The notes under the pieces: generated by a model
The model's input: the letters and a program-made list of their open reading frames with translations, nothing else
The model's database searches: none
Told to the model about the DNA's origin: nothing
Shown: one piece after another, positions 1 to 8,489 of the stretch
Position numbering within the stretch: position 1 is the first letter of the stretch
How the letters are laid out: every line of letters begins with the position of its first letter
Made by a program: the position numbers and the translations under genes
Source of the DNA: JABDIP01 sp965250245
Lineage (GTDB): Bacteria; Pseudomonadota; Alphaproteobacteria; DSM-16000; Inquilinaceae
NCBI GenBank assembly: GCA_965250245.1
Contig: OZ252296.1
Span: forward strand, 3,596,001-3,660,000
DNA length: 64,000 nucleotides
Direction of reading: 5' to 3'

Positions 1-978
1 GCGCTGGCCGCGCTAGGCGACCGTGAACGCGCCGCGCGGCTCCTCCAAGACCTCGACACCGAAGGGCTGGACCCCGATGTGATCGCGGCAATCGGGCAGA
101 TCGTGGGACCAGAGCGGTTCAACCTGTTCGTGATCCCCGAGGTCTTCCTCGACACCAACATCAACGGCCAGACCACGGACGCGACCGTCGACACGGTGTT
201 CGGACCAATCGTGCTCGACGACAACGCCCTCGGACGTGACGGCTTCGGGTACGGGCTCACCGCCGGAGGCGTCTATCGCGTACCCGGTGTGGTTCCGGCG
301 ACCGTGACTGCCGGGGTCCGTGTCCTGGATTTCGAGCAGACGCGCGATGACGAGGCACGCATCTTCTCGACCGTGAGTTTCGGGATCGACCTCGGCCGTG
401 TCGACTTGCTGCCGTCTGCCTCGGGCGCCTACCGGTTTCGCGATGGCGACCGTTACGAGGCGGAGATCAGTGCCGGATTAGCGGTTCCAATGGACCTACG
501 GCCGGTCCGCAACACGATTGGCGTGCGGGCCGCACGGATCTTCGGCCAGGGCGAATTCGAGGATTTGCGTGATCGCGAGATCTATGAGTTCTACGACACC
601 GTTTCCGTCGGGTTTTCCGACATCGCCGTGCAGTTGGAGGGGCGGTTTTTCCGTGAGGACTGGCAGCAGGCGGACACCTTCGACAATGACGGCTTCATCG
701 TCGGTCTCGACACGATCCTGGTGCGCGTGCCTTGGGTTCAGCCGACCGTCGGCGGATCATTCACCTATCGCGATTTCGAGAACGTCTTTCCGCTCTTCGG
801 TGTCAAACGATTGGATCGCGAATATGAAGGACACATCGAATTGCTGTTCCGCGAGATCGATGTCTTCGGTTCCAATCCGTTCGTCCGGTACGAGTACACG
901 GATATCGAGTCCAACATCGGTCTCTTCGACTTCGACCGGCACGAATTCCTAATCGGCGTACGCGTCATTTCATGGTAG
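1..978 (+). CDS. Outer-membrane beta-barrel protein, Slam (DUF560)-like, 3' end only
   Basis: The frame is open from the first base, so the gene starts outside the window and 325 residues are visible. The first ~35 residues (ALGDRERAARLLQDL and following) look like the end of a TPR helical repeat. The rest alternates short hydrophobic strands with Asp/Gly-rich turns and ends in an aromatic residue (Trp), as outer-membrane barrels do. A TPR region followed by a barrel opening with a DTNIN motif resembles surface lipoprotein assembly modifier (Slam/DUF560) proteins, which help move lipoproteins to the cell surface. The family call is by pattern only. The N-terminus and signal peptide are not visible. 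The gene converges on the enolase-like gene 34 bp away. Confidence 0.65.
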   Translation, partial: ALAALGDRERAARLLQDLDTEGLDPDVIAAIGQIVGPERFNLFVIPEVFLDTNINGQTTDATVDTVFGPIVLDDNALGRDGFGYGLTAGGVYRVPGVVPATVTAGVRVLDFEQTRDDEARIFSTVSFGIDLGRVDLLPSASGAYRFRDGDRYEAEISAGLAVPMDLRPVRNTIGVRAARIFGQGEFEDLRDREIYEFYDTVSVGFSDIAVQLEGRFFREDWQQADTFDNDGFIVGLDTILVRVPWVQPTVGGSFTYRDFENVFPLFGVKRLDREYEGHIELLFREIDVFGSNPFVRYEYTDIESNIGLFDFDRHEFLIGVRVISW

Positions 979-1012
979 CGCCGTCCGATCCGTCGTCGGC
1001 GACCGCCGCGAC

Positions 1013-2284
1013 CTAAGCCGTTGCAAGCCGGGCCGGACGTGCCAGCGGCGCACACTCCCGCTCCTCGATGCGCAGCAGGGCGTTCCATTTGGCGGTGCGT
1101 TCGCCGCGGGTGATGGAGCCGACCTTGATCTGGGGCACGCCCCATCCGACGGCCAGGTCGACGATGGTGGTGTCCTCGGTCTCGCCGGAGCGGGCGGACA
1201 CGATGGCGTCCAGGCCATGAGATTGGGCGGATTGCCAGGCGGCCAGCGTTTCCGTCAGTGTCCCGCGCTGGTTGGGCTTCAGGAGCACGGCGTTCGCCTG
1301 GCCCTCCGCGGCGGCGCGGGAGATGCGGCCGGCATCGGTGACCAGAAGGTCGTCGCCGACGATCTGCAGGCCGCGCCCGAAGGCGGTCATCAGCCGGACA
1401 AACCCGTCCGTGTCGTCTTCCGCCAACGGGTCCTCCAGCGAGCGGATCGGGTAGCGCGCGACCCAGCCGGCCAGCAACTCGATCATCCCGTCGCTGTCCA
1501 GCTCCCGGTCTTCCAACGCCAGCCGGTAGCGGCCGTTCGCGCCGAACTCCGAGGCCGCGATGTCGAGGGTGATGACGACCTCCTCACCTGGCCTGCGGCC
1601 GGCGCGCTCGATGGCGCGGGTCAGCATGTCCAAAGCCTCCTCATTGGAGGCGAAGTCGGGCCAATGGCCGCCCTCGTCGGCGACGCCAAGGCGGCGATGG
1701 GTCTCCTCCATGAGGTCGCCGGCGGCGCGGTAGATGTCGGCGGTCCAGTCCAGCGCCTGCGCCACGCTGCCGGCGCCCGGACAGGCCACCATCAGGTCCT
1801 GGATGTCGATCCGCCGGCCTGCGTGGGCACCGCCGCCGAAGATCTGGATCTCCGGCAGGGGCAGGCTGACGGGCCGGTCGCCGGCCAGGTACCGGTACAG
1901 CGGCACGCCGGCTTCCGCCGCGGCCGCCTGCGCCGCGGCCATCGACACGGCGATACAGGCATTGCCGCCGAGCGCGGATTTGTCCGGCGATGCGTCGGCC
2001 TCACGGATGCGCCGATCGATCGCCTCCTGGTCGGTCGCATCGCAGCCCATGAGCGCCGCCGCAAGCGGGCCGGACACGTTCTCCACCGCGCGATGGACAT
2101 CGAGACCGCCCTGCCCGGCCGCTCCGTCGCGCAGATCGACCGCCTCGCCGGAGCCGGTGGATGCGCCCGCCGGGGCGATGGCGCGCCCGACGGCGCCGCC
2201 GGACAGCCGGATTTCCGCCTCGACGGTGGGCCGGCCGCGGGAATCCCAGACCCGGCGGCCGTGGACGGACTCGATTGTCGTCAT
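1013..2284 (-). CDS. Divergent enolase paralogue (enolase superfamily)
   Basis: The 423-residue protein aligns by eye over the whole length of enolase (2-phosphoglycerate to phosphoenolpyruvate). The GASTG loop is at 40-44. Metal ligands are D241 (LDIAASEF), E284 (SLEDPL) and D311 (VGDDLL). The catalytic lysines K336 (LLKPNQ) and K387 (IKVG) and the acid E204 (ADEGG) are kept. Two usually invariant positions differ. The His of the VSHRSGET motif is Ala364, and the Glu of the QEFM motif is Asp163. The loop His after GASTG is also lost. The protein is therefore probably not the cell's glycolytic enolase. Its ATG shares one base with the stop of the upstream kinase gene (TGATG), so the two are translationally coupled. 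Superfamily confidence is high; substrate is unknown. Confidence 0.85.
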   Translation of the reverse strand: MTTIESVHGRRVWDSRGRPTVEAEIRLSGGAVGRAIAPAGASTGSGEAVDLRDGAAGQGGLDVHRAVENVSGPLAAALMGCDATDQEAIDRRIREADASPDKSALGGNACIAVSMAAAQAAAAEAGVPLYRYLAGDRPVSLPLPEIQIFGGGAHAGRRIDIQDLMVACPGAGSVAQALDWTADIYRAAGDLMEETHRRLGVADEGGHWPDFASNEEALDMLTRAIERAGRRPGEEVVITLDIAASEFGANGRYRLALEDRELDSDGMIELLAGWVARYPIRSLEDPLAEDDTDGFVRLMTAFGRGLQIVGDDLLVTDAGRISRAAAEGQANAVLLKPNQRGTLTETLAAWQSAQSHGLDAIVSARSGETEDTTIVDLAVGWGVPQIKVGSITRGERTAKWNALLRIEERECAPLARPARLATA

Positions 2285-3291
2285 CAGAGAACCTCCGCGG
2301 TCCACGCCCGGCGGACCTCCGAAAGCCGGTCGACCGGATCGCGCAGCAGCGCCCCAGCGACCCGGCGCACCCGCGCCTTGTCGGTGTCCTCGGTCAGGTA
2401 TTCCACCGGCGATTTGCCGTCGACGCGCGCCAGGAACAGCCCGGGCAGCAGCGTCGCGGCGCGCTGCTCGATCCGAGCCGGCAGCTCCCAGCTCACGCCG
2501 GACAGATAGGCCAGCGACAGCCGGTCGAAGCTGGCCAGGAAACGGCCGGACGCCTCCGGCACCCACAGGCATTTGAGCAGCAGGTGGTTGAGGCAGAAGG
2601 CGACGTCGAAGGCCGGATCGCCATACCAGGCACATTCGGCGTCCAGGAAGACCGGCCCGTTGGCGCCGCACAGGATGTTCTTCGGGCTGACGTCGCCATG
2701 TACCAGGGCGACCCTGGTCGCCGCCGTCCGTTTGGAGAGACCCGTCAGCGCGTCCGCATGGTCCGGACAGGCGCGGGCTGTGGCCAGCAGGTAGGGATCC
2801 AGGCGGATGTCGTGGAAGATCGTGTCCGTCGGGAACTGCGCCGCCACGTCGGGTTGGTTCGCGGTGGCGGCGTGGATCAGCGCCAGGGCCTTGCCGACCT
2901 CTCGGGCGAATTCCGGGTCGACGCGGCCGGCGCTCAGTTGCGCCTTCCACAGCGGATAGCGTTCCGGCGGCAGATAGGCCAACGCCAGCAGGCCCGCCGC
3001 CTCGTCCTGGAACAGCAGTTCCGGCGCTGTGCCCGGCGCGGCGCTGTTGGCCCATCGCATCCACCGGCCCTCATAGAGGTTGCGGCCCACCGGCGCCCGC
3101 CAGTCGGCGGCCACCCGCAGCTTCGCCAGGGCGCGTTTCACGCAGAAGCGCCGCAGCCCGTCATCGACCAGCCAGATGTCCGACGACACGCCGCCGTCGA
3201 GGCGCTGATAGGTCACCGAATCCGGATGCCGTATGAGCCCCGACCGGCCGATCGATTCGACGATCTCGGCATCCGGCAGCCGGTCATTCAT
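2284..3291 (-). CDS. APH/choline-kinase-like phosphotransferase
   Basis: A 335-residue protein of the aminoglycoside phosphotransferase / choline kinase fold. The Brenner motif HGDVSPKN is at 198-205 (catalytic Asp200, Asn205) and the metal-binding Asp is in FLDAE near 217. A glycine-rich nucleotide loop (LDGGVSSDIW) lies near 31-40. I chose the ATG at 3291, which overlaps the end of trmJ by 8 bases. An in-frame upstream ATG at 3327 would lengthen the overlap with no clear benefit. It lies between trmJ and the enolase paralogue with overlapping codons on both sides, which implies one transcript and perhaps a shared pathway with the enolase-like protein. The phosphorylated substrate cannot be read from sequence; antibiotic resistance is not implied. 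Confidence 0.85.
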   Translation of the reverse strand: MNDRLPDAEIVESIGRSGLIRHPDSVTYQRLDGGVSSDIWLVDDGLRRFCVKRALAKLRVAADWRAPVGRNLYEGRWMRWANSAAPGTAPELLFQDEAAGLLALAYLPPERYPLWKAQLSAGRVDPEFAREVGKALALIHAATANQPDVAAQFPTDTIFHDIRLDPYLLATARACPDHADALTGLSKRTAATRVALVHGDVSPKNILCGANGPVFLDAECAWYGDPAFDVAFCLNHLLLKCLWVPEASGRFLASFDRLSLAYLSGVSWELPARIEQRAATLLPGLFLARVDGKSPVEYLTEDTDKARVRRVAGALLRDPVDRLSEVRRAWTAEVL

Positions 3292-4090
3292 CGTCCTGGT
3301 CCCCGGCCCACTGGCGCGGCCGGCCATCCTTGCGGCGCCCGGACAGCGCCGTCACGACGCCATGCAGCGACCGCACCTCCTGCTCGGTGGGATGGGCGCG
3401 CTGGAACAGGTTTCGCAGGGCCCGGACCATGGTCGGGCGCTTCTCCGCGACCCGGAAGAACTCCGCCCGGTCGAGCTCCTGTTCCAGGTGCTCGAAGAAG
3501 TTCCCCAGCTCCGCCTTGGTCGCCGGCGGTGCGCCGCGGTCCATGCCCTCGGGCGGCTCGACCGGTCCCGCCTGGTACCATTCGTTGCCGACCAGCAGCA
3601 CCGCCTGCGCCAGGTTCAGCGACGCGAAGGACGGGTTGAGCGGCACGGTGACGACCGTGTCGGCCAGGACGATGTCGTCATTGTCGAGACCGGCCCGCTC
3701 ACCGCCGAACAGGATGCCGACCGGCTCGCCGCGCTCGAAGGCGGCGCGCATGGCGCCGGCGGCCTGGCGCGGCGTGGCGACCGGCTTGACCATGTCGCGG
3801 GGACGGGCCGTGGTGGCGTAAACGTGGGCCAGTTCGGCGATCGCATCCTCGGTGCGATCGTAGACCCGGGCGGCATCCAGCACCGCATCGGCACCGGAGG
3901 CGGCCGGTGCCGCCTTCGGGTTCGGCCAGCCATCGCGGGGCCGCACCAGCCTGAGATCGGTCAGGCCGCAATTCAGCATGGCCCGGGCGACGGTGCCGAT
4001 ATTCTCGGCCAGTTGCGGCGCCACCAGCACGATGGCCGGGCCGCCGCCCGCGCCGTCCATGCCCCGCTTTGTGCGGTCCGTGCCCGCCAT
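3284..4090 (-). CDS. trmJ: tRNA (cytidine/uridine-2'-O-)-methyltransferase TrmJ
   Basis: A 268-residue SPOUT methyltransferase that 2'-O-methylates nucleotide 32 of the tRNA anticodon loop using SAM. Family motifs visible are VLVAPQLAENIGTVARAM near the N-terminus, the GILFGGERAGLDNDD segment, and the knot-forming VPLNPSFASLNLAQAV segment that binds SAM. The C-terminal helical extension (FFEHLEQELDRAEFF) is typical of TrmJ. I chose the ATG at 4090, with a GGGAG-like ribosome site about 12 bases upstream. The frame is open to 4135, but the extra residues are not family-like. The 3' end overlaps the kinase start by 8 bases. Confidence 0.9.
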   Translation of the reverse strand: MAGTDRTKRGMDGAGGGPAIVLVAPQLAENIGTVARAMLNCGLTDLRLVRPRDGWPNPKAAPAASGADAVLDAARVYDRTEDAIAELAHVYATTARPRDMVKPVATPRQAAGAMRAAFERGEPVGILFGGERAGLDNDDIVLADTVVTVPLNPSFASLNLAQAVLLVGNEWYQAGPVEPPEGMDRGAPPATKAELGNFFEHLEQELDRAEFFRVAEKRPTMVRALRNLFQRAHPTEQEVRSLHGVVTALSGRRKDGRPRQWAGDQDDE

Positions 4091-4165
4091 GTCCGCCAAC
4101 GCTCCCTGCCCGGTCCGAGCCAAGGTGTATGGCACGAACCGGGCGGGGAATGAAGGCGGGCGGCG

Positions 4166-4738
4166 TCAGTGGTTGTGCTGCATGCCGGCGTCCATGGCAC
4201 CGGCGGCGCGCACCTGCACCTCGACGGTGACTTCGCCGGCCCGCTCGAAGATCAGGGTGACCGGGAAGCTGGCGCCCTCCTCGAGCGGCTGCTTGAGGCC
4301 CATAAGCATGACGTGGAAGCCGCCGGGCTTGAGCTCGGCCATGCCGCCGGCCGGCACCTCGACGCCGTCCTCCGCATGGCGCATGCGCATGACCCCGTCC
4401 TCCATGATCGTCATGTGCACCTGCACCCGGCCAGCCAGATCGGATTCGGCGCCGATCAGGCGATCGCCGTGGTGACCGCCATTGTGGATCATCATGAAGG
4501 CGCCCCCGGCCTGTGCGGACGTCGCGCGCGACCAGGGCGTGTCGATGGTCAGGTGACCAAGCTGATAGCTGCCATCCTTGGTGTCCTCGGACATCGACCC
4601 ATGCCCGGAATGCGCGCCGTGACCATGGTTGTCGGCGACGAGGATGACCGGCGGCGCGGATTGCGGGGCCGCTTCGGCCAGCAACGCCGGTTGGGCAACC
4701 ATCGCGAAGGCAGCCGCAAGAGCGAAAACGCGTAGCAT
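4166..4738 (-). CDS. Periplasmic copper chaperone, PCu(A)C family
   Basis: A 190-residue exported protein. Residues 1-23 form a signal peptide. It is followed by a His-rich stretch (HGHGAHSGHG, about 38-47) and a PCu(A)C cupredoxin-like domain (about 60-178). The Cu(I) ligand pattern is visible as H108-M109, M119, H142 and M144, with HVM near the end of the domain. Such proteins deliver copper in the periplasm, mainly to the CuA or CuB centres of cytochrome oxidase. A further Met/His tail (MDAGMQHNH) may add copper sites. The DUF2946 gene lies 69 bp upstream on the same strand, a frequent partner of copper proteins. Both probably act in envelope copper handling. Confidence 0.9.
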   Translation of the reverse strand: MLRVFALAAAFAMVAQPALLAEAAPQSAPPVILVADNHGHGAHSGHGSMSEDTKDGSYQLGHLTIDTPWSRATSAQAGGAFMMIHNGGHHGDRLIGAESDLAGRVQVHMTIMEDGVMRMRHAEDGVEVPAGGMAELKPGGFHVMLMGLKQPLEEGASFPVTLIFERAGEVTVEVQVRAAGAMDAGMQHNH

Positions 4739-4807
4739 CTGATTAACTCCAACTGATTGATTTAATGCCAGTGCCGCGGCAATGCGCGCCCGGCGGTCGG
4801 TAAATCG

Positions 4808-5212
4808 TCAGTTGGAGACCGGTGGCGCCCGGGGCCGAAACGCGGGTTGCGACGCCGAGATTGCGATCGGGCCGGCAGACCATCTTGAGGCGGCCTCTTC
4901 GCAACCGACCGGAACGACCTCCGGTGACGCTGGCAGGATCGCGAGCGCGCCAGCGGACAGGCATCCCGGGCAATGCTCCAGGGTCCCGAAGTCCGGCGGC
5001 TGGGGTGCTTCGGTCCCGGCCGGTCCCAGATCGACCTCGACATAGCGGATGCCGTTCGGCGAGCAGATCGCGGCGAGCATCGCGCCCGACCCGGCCGGAC
5101 CCGCCATGGCCTGCGCAAGCGGCATCAACGCGCCGGTCACGAGCGCGAGCACCAGCGTCAGCGAAACCAGTCGCCGATGGCGGGCCGAGAGGTGGGTGCG
5201 GAGTCGAGTCAT
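4808..5212 (-). CDS. DUF2946 family exported protein
   Basis: A 134-residue protein with an N-terminal hydrophobic segment (LVSLTLVLALVTGALMPLAQAMA, about residues 15-37) that acts as signal or anchor. It then carries the family's AICSPNGIRYVEVD stretch and a HCPGCL motif. Cys pairs of this kind suggest metal or thiol chemistry, and DUF2946 genes are often next to copper genes. The ATG at 5212 is preferred over the upstream in-frame ATG at 5248 because it places a basic N-terminus right before the hydrophobic core. It sits upstream of the PCu(A)C chaperone on the same strand. The molecular role of the family is not established. Confidence 0.75.
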   Translation of the reverse strand: MTRLRTHLSARHRRLVSLTLVLALVTGALMPLAQAMAGPAGSGAMLAAICSPNGIRYVEVDLGPAGTEAPQPPDFGTLEHCPGCLSAGALAILPASPEVVPVGCEEAASRWSAGPIAISASQPAFRPRAPPVSN

Positions 5213-5304
5213 CGATCGGGTGCCACAACAGCGAAGCCGGACGGACAAGTCAACCGATGGTAGGGACGATCGATTAAGGCTTGCCTTGCAGGCCCCGGAT
5301 CGCC

Positions 5305-6903
5305 TCAGGCCCGCTGCACGCCGCTGCGATAGAGCTTGTAGGTCATGCTGTCGCCCAACGCATCGAAGGAGGCGTCGATGATGTTGGTGGACACGCCGAC
5401 CGTGGCCCAGCGTTCGTCATCGCCGTTGGCGCTCTCGATCAGCACCCGCGGCATGGCGCCGGAGGCGTCGTTGGCGTGCAGGATGCGCACCCGGAAATCG
5501 ACCAGCTGCATGTCCTTGAGCACCGGGTAGGCCGGCTCCAGCGCCTTTCTGAGCGCGATGTCGATGGCATTCACCGGGCCGTTGCCCTCGGCGACGGTGT
5601 GCTTGACGTCGTTGCCGACCCGAACCTTGACCGAGGCCTCGGATTCGGTGACCAGCTTGCCGCGGGCGTTGTAGCGCCGCTCGTCGGTCACCGAGAAGCG
5701 CAGCAGCTCGAAATAGTCCGGCACCTGCCCCAGCATGCGCCGGGCCAGCAGCTCGAAGCTGGCCTCCGCCGCGTCATAGGCATAGCCCTCGTAGTCGCGC
5801 TGCTTGACCAGCGTGACCAGCTTGCCGACCTGCGGGTCGCTGGGGTCGAACTCCATGCCCAGCTCGGTCAGCCGCGCCAGGATGTTGGCCCGGCCGGACT
5901 GGTCGGAAACCACGATGTGGCGACGATTGCCGACCAGCGACGGCTCGACATGCTCGTAGGTCCGAGGGTCCTTCTGGACTGCGGAGGCGTGCAGACCGCC
6001 CTTGTGGGCGAAGGCGCTGTCGCCGACATAGGCGGCGTTGCGGCTCGGCGGCCGGTTGAGCAGCTCGTCGAACCAGCGGCTGACATGGGTGAGCTGCGCC
6101 AGGCCCTCGGGCGAGACGCCGGTGTCGTAGCCCATCTTCAGCATCAGGCTGGGGATGACCGAAACCAGATTGGCGTTGCCGCAGCGCTCGCCCAGACCGT
6201 TCAGCGTGCCCTGGACATGCCGCGCGCCGGCCCGGACGGCGGCCAGGGTGTTGGCCACCGCGTTTTCGGTGTCGTTGTGGGCGTGGATGCCCAGATGGTC
6301 GCCGGGGATGTGCTCGGCTACCTCCGAGACGATGTGCTCGACCTCGTCCGGAAGAGCGCCGCCATTGGTGTCGCACAGCACCACCCACCGGGTGCCCGCC
6401 TCATGGGCCGCCTTGGCGCAGGCCAGCGCGTAGTCGGGGTTGTTCTTGTAGCCGTCGAAGAAATGCTCGCAGTCGAACAGCGCCTCGCCGCCGCGGTCGA
6501 CGATGGCCGCGACGCTGTCGGCGATGGATCTGAGGTTCTCCTCATTGGTCACGCCGAGCGCCACGTCGACATGGAAGTCCCAGGTCTTGCCGACCAGGCA
6601 GACCGCCGGCGTGCCGGCATTGAGCACGGCGCTCAGGCCCGGATCGTTCGCGACGCTGCGGCCCGACCGGCGGGTCATGCCGAAGGCGGTGAAGGTCGCG
6701 GTCTTCAGTTTCGGCGGCTCGCCGAAGAAGCCGTCATCGGTCGGGTTGGCGCCCGGCCAGCCGCCTTCGATGTAGTCGATGCCGATCTTGTCCAGCTCCC
6801 GCGCGATCGCCCGCTTGTCGGCGATCGTGAAATCGACGCCCTGGGTCTGCGCACCGTCGCGCAGGGTCGTGTCGAAGAGATAAATGCGGTTGCTGTCGGT
6901 CAT
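5305..6903 (-). CDS. cimA: Citramalate synthase (2-isopropylmalate synthase family)
   Basis: A 532-residue alpha-isopropylmalate synthase family enzyme. The HMGL-like TIM barrel starts with LFDTTLRDGAQTQG (about 9-22), carries LCDTNGG near 177-182 and the metal-binding IHAHND at 206-211. A C-terminal LeuA allosteric/dimerisation domain spans roughly 400-525. Length and the FDTTLRDGAQTQG start fit the long CimA-type subgroup, which condenses pyruvate and acetyl-CoA to (R)-citramalate for threonine-independent isoleucine synthesis. It starts 30 bp after cysS on the same strand. Homocitrate or isopropylmalate synthase activity is a less likely alternative. Confidence 0.9.
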   Translation of the reverse strand: MTDSNRIYLFDTTLRDGAQTQGVDFTIADKRAIARELDKIGIDYIEGGWPGANPTDDGFFGEPPKLKTATFTAFGMTRRSGRSVANDPGLSAVLNAGTPAVCLVGKTWDFHVDVALGVTNEENLRSIADSVAAIVDRGGEALFDCEHFFDGYKNNPDYALACAKAAHEAGTRWVVLCDTNGGALPDEVEHIVSEVAEHIPGDHLGIHAHNDTENAVANTLAAVRAGARHVQGTLNGLGERCGNANLVSVIPSLMLKMGYDTGVSPEGLAQLTHVSRWFDELLNRPPSRNAAYVGDSAFAHKGGLHASAVQKDPRTYEHVEPSLVGNRRHIVVSDQSGRANILARLTELGMEFDPSDPQVGKLVTLVKQRDYEGYAYDAAEASFELLARRMLGQVPDYFELLRFSVTDERRYNARGKLVTESEASVKVRVGNDVKHTVAEGNGPVNAIDIALRKALEPAYPVLKDMQLVDFRVRILHANDASGAMPRVLIESANGDDERWATVGVSTNIIDASFDALGDSMTYKLYRSGVQRA

Positions 6904-6933
6904 CGCTGCGATCCCGGGCCGTCCTGGCCTCTG

Positions 6934-8325
6934 TTATGCTTCCCGGCGCCAGGTGGTGCCGTCCGGGCCATCCTCAAGCACCACGCCCCTGGCCGCAAGG
7001 TCGGCGCGGATGCGGTCCGCCTCGGCGAAATCGCGATCGGCGCGGGCCTGTTTGCGGCGGGCGATCGCGTCCTCGATCTCGGCCGGCGACAGGCCGTCCT
7101 CGGCGCCGGCGGCGGACTGGAACCAGGCCTCCGGGTCCCCCTGTACCAGGCCCAGCAGGGCACCACCGGCGAGCATCCGGCCTTTCAGCGATGCCTGATC
7201 GGCGGTGTCGCCGGATTTGTTCAGCCGGGACGCCAACTCGTGCAGCTGCGACAGCGCCAGTGGCGTGTTCATGTCGTCTTCCAGCGCTGCCAGCAGATCA
7301 TCGGACGGCCCTGCCGGCGGGTCCGGCTCGACATCCGCGACCGAGCGCAGGGCGCCATAAAGCCGGTCGAGCTGGGCCTTGGCCTGGCGCAGCGACTCCT
7401 TGCTGAAGTCCAGCGGCTGGCGGTACTGACCGGCCAGCAGGGACAGCCGGATCGCCTCGCCGGGCACCTCCTTCAGCAGGTCGTGGACCGTGTAGTAGTT
7501 GCCGAGCGACTTCGACATCTTCTCGCCTTCGACGGTCAGATAGCCGTTGTGCATCCAGAAGCGGGCCATGCGCTCGGTGCCGTCGGCGCAACGGCTCTGG
7601 GCGATCTCGTTCTCATGATGCGGGAAGATCAGATCCTGGCCACCGCCATGGATGTCGAAGGTCTCCCCCAGATAGCGCTTGGCCATGGCCGAGCATTCGA
7701 TATGCCAGCCCGGGCGGCCGCGGCCCCAAGGGCTGTCCCAGCCGGGCTGGTCGTCTGTCGAGGGCTTCCAGAGCACGAAATCGGCCGGGTCGCGCTTGTT
7801 GGCCGCCACGTCGACGCGAGCGCCGGCAATCAGCTCGTCGCGGCTGTGCCGCGACAGCCGGCCGTATTCGGCCATGGACGGCACGTCGAACAGCACCTCG
7901 CCCCCGGCGGCATAGGCATGCCCCTTGGCGATAAGCTGCTCGATCATCGCCACCATCTCGGCGATGTGCCCGGTGGCGCGCGGTTCCAGGTCGGGCGCCA
8001 AGGCGCCCAATGCCGCCATGTCGTCCTGATAGATGCGCGCCGTACGCCGGGTCAGCGCGTCGATGGGCTCGCCGGTCTCCTTCGACGCTTTGATGATCTT
8101 GTCGTCGATATCGGTGAAGTTGCGGACATAGGTCACCGTCGCATCCGGATAAAGATGCTTGAGCAGCCTGTACAGCACGTCGAACGCCACCACCGGCCGC
8201 GCGTTGCCGACATGGGCCGGTTCGTAGACTGTCGGGCCGCAGACATACATGCCGATGCGCTGCGGATCGAGCGGGACGAAGGTCTCCTTCGCCCGGGTCA
8301 GGGTGTTGTAGAGCGTGAGGGCCAT
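6934..8325 (-). CDS. cysS: Cysteinyl-tRNA synthetase
   Basis: A 463-residue class I aminoacyl-tRNA synthetase that charges tRNA-Cys. Visible signatures are MYVCGPTVYEPAHVGNAR (zinc Cys plus the HIGH-equivalent HVGN), the GWHIECSAM and FPHHENEIAQS zinc-binding segments, and a perfect KMSKSLGN loop. The ATG at 8325 has a GGAGG ribosome site in the preceding bases. The frame stays open upstream to 8442 but that extension is not family-like. It heads a minus-strand run with cimA. The 164 bp upstream is a divergent promoter region shared with the YoaP-like gene. Confidence 0.97.
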   Translation of the reverse strand: MALTLYNTLTRAKETFVPLDPQRIGMYVCGPTVYEPAHVGNARPVVAFDVLYRLLKHLYPDATVTYVRNFTDIDDKIIKASKETGEPIDALTRRTARIYQDDMAALGALAPDLEPRATGHIAEMVAMIEQLIAKGHAYAAGGEVLFDVPSMAEYGRLSRHSRDELIAGARVDVAANKRDPADFVLWKPSTDDQPGWDSPWGRGRPGWHIECSAMAKRYLGETFDIHGGGQDLIFPHHENEIAQSRCADGTERMARFWMHNGYLTVEGEKMSKSLGNYYTVHDLLKEVPGEAIRLSLLAGQYRQPLDFSKESLRQAKAQLDRLYGALRSVADVEPDPPAGPSDDLLAALEDDMNTPLALSQLHELASRLNKSGDTADQASLKGRMLAGGALLGLVQGDPEAWFQSAAGAEDGLSPAEIEDAIARRKQARADRDFAEADRIRADLAARGVVLEDGPDGTTWRREA

Positions 8326-8489
8326 CGCCCCGCCTCCGGCTGCCAGCGCCCGGCCCGGGCACGCGTGCCGGCCAGGGGGCGCGCAACCTAGCAAACCCGA
8401 ACGCAAATGGTCCATGCGTGATCTGGCGCAAGGCGCCGGCATGGCTCTGCCGCTACCCGTGTTCGATCAATCGAATCCGGAGTGCGTGC

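Noticed and set aside
1217..2509. A 430-residue plus-strand frame opposite the enolase-like gene
   Set aside because: No recognisable motif, and the opposite strand has a well-aligned protein. It is a shadow frame.
2284..3291. Aminoglycoside resistance gene
   Set aside because: The APH fold is shared by many metabolic kinases. The gene is coupled to trmJ and an enolase paralogue, which suggests metabolism, not resistance.
5281..8391. A 1036-residue open frame on the plus strand across cimA and cysS
   Set aside because: It is antisense to two well-supported genes, is low-complexity, and shows no family motif. Long antisense frames are expected in GC-rich DNA with strong third-position bias.
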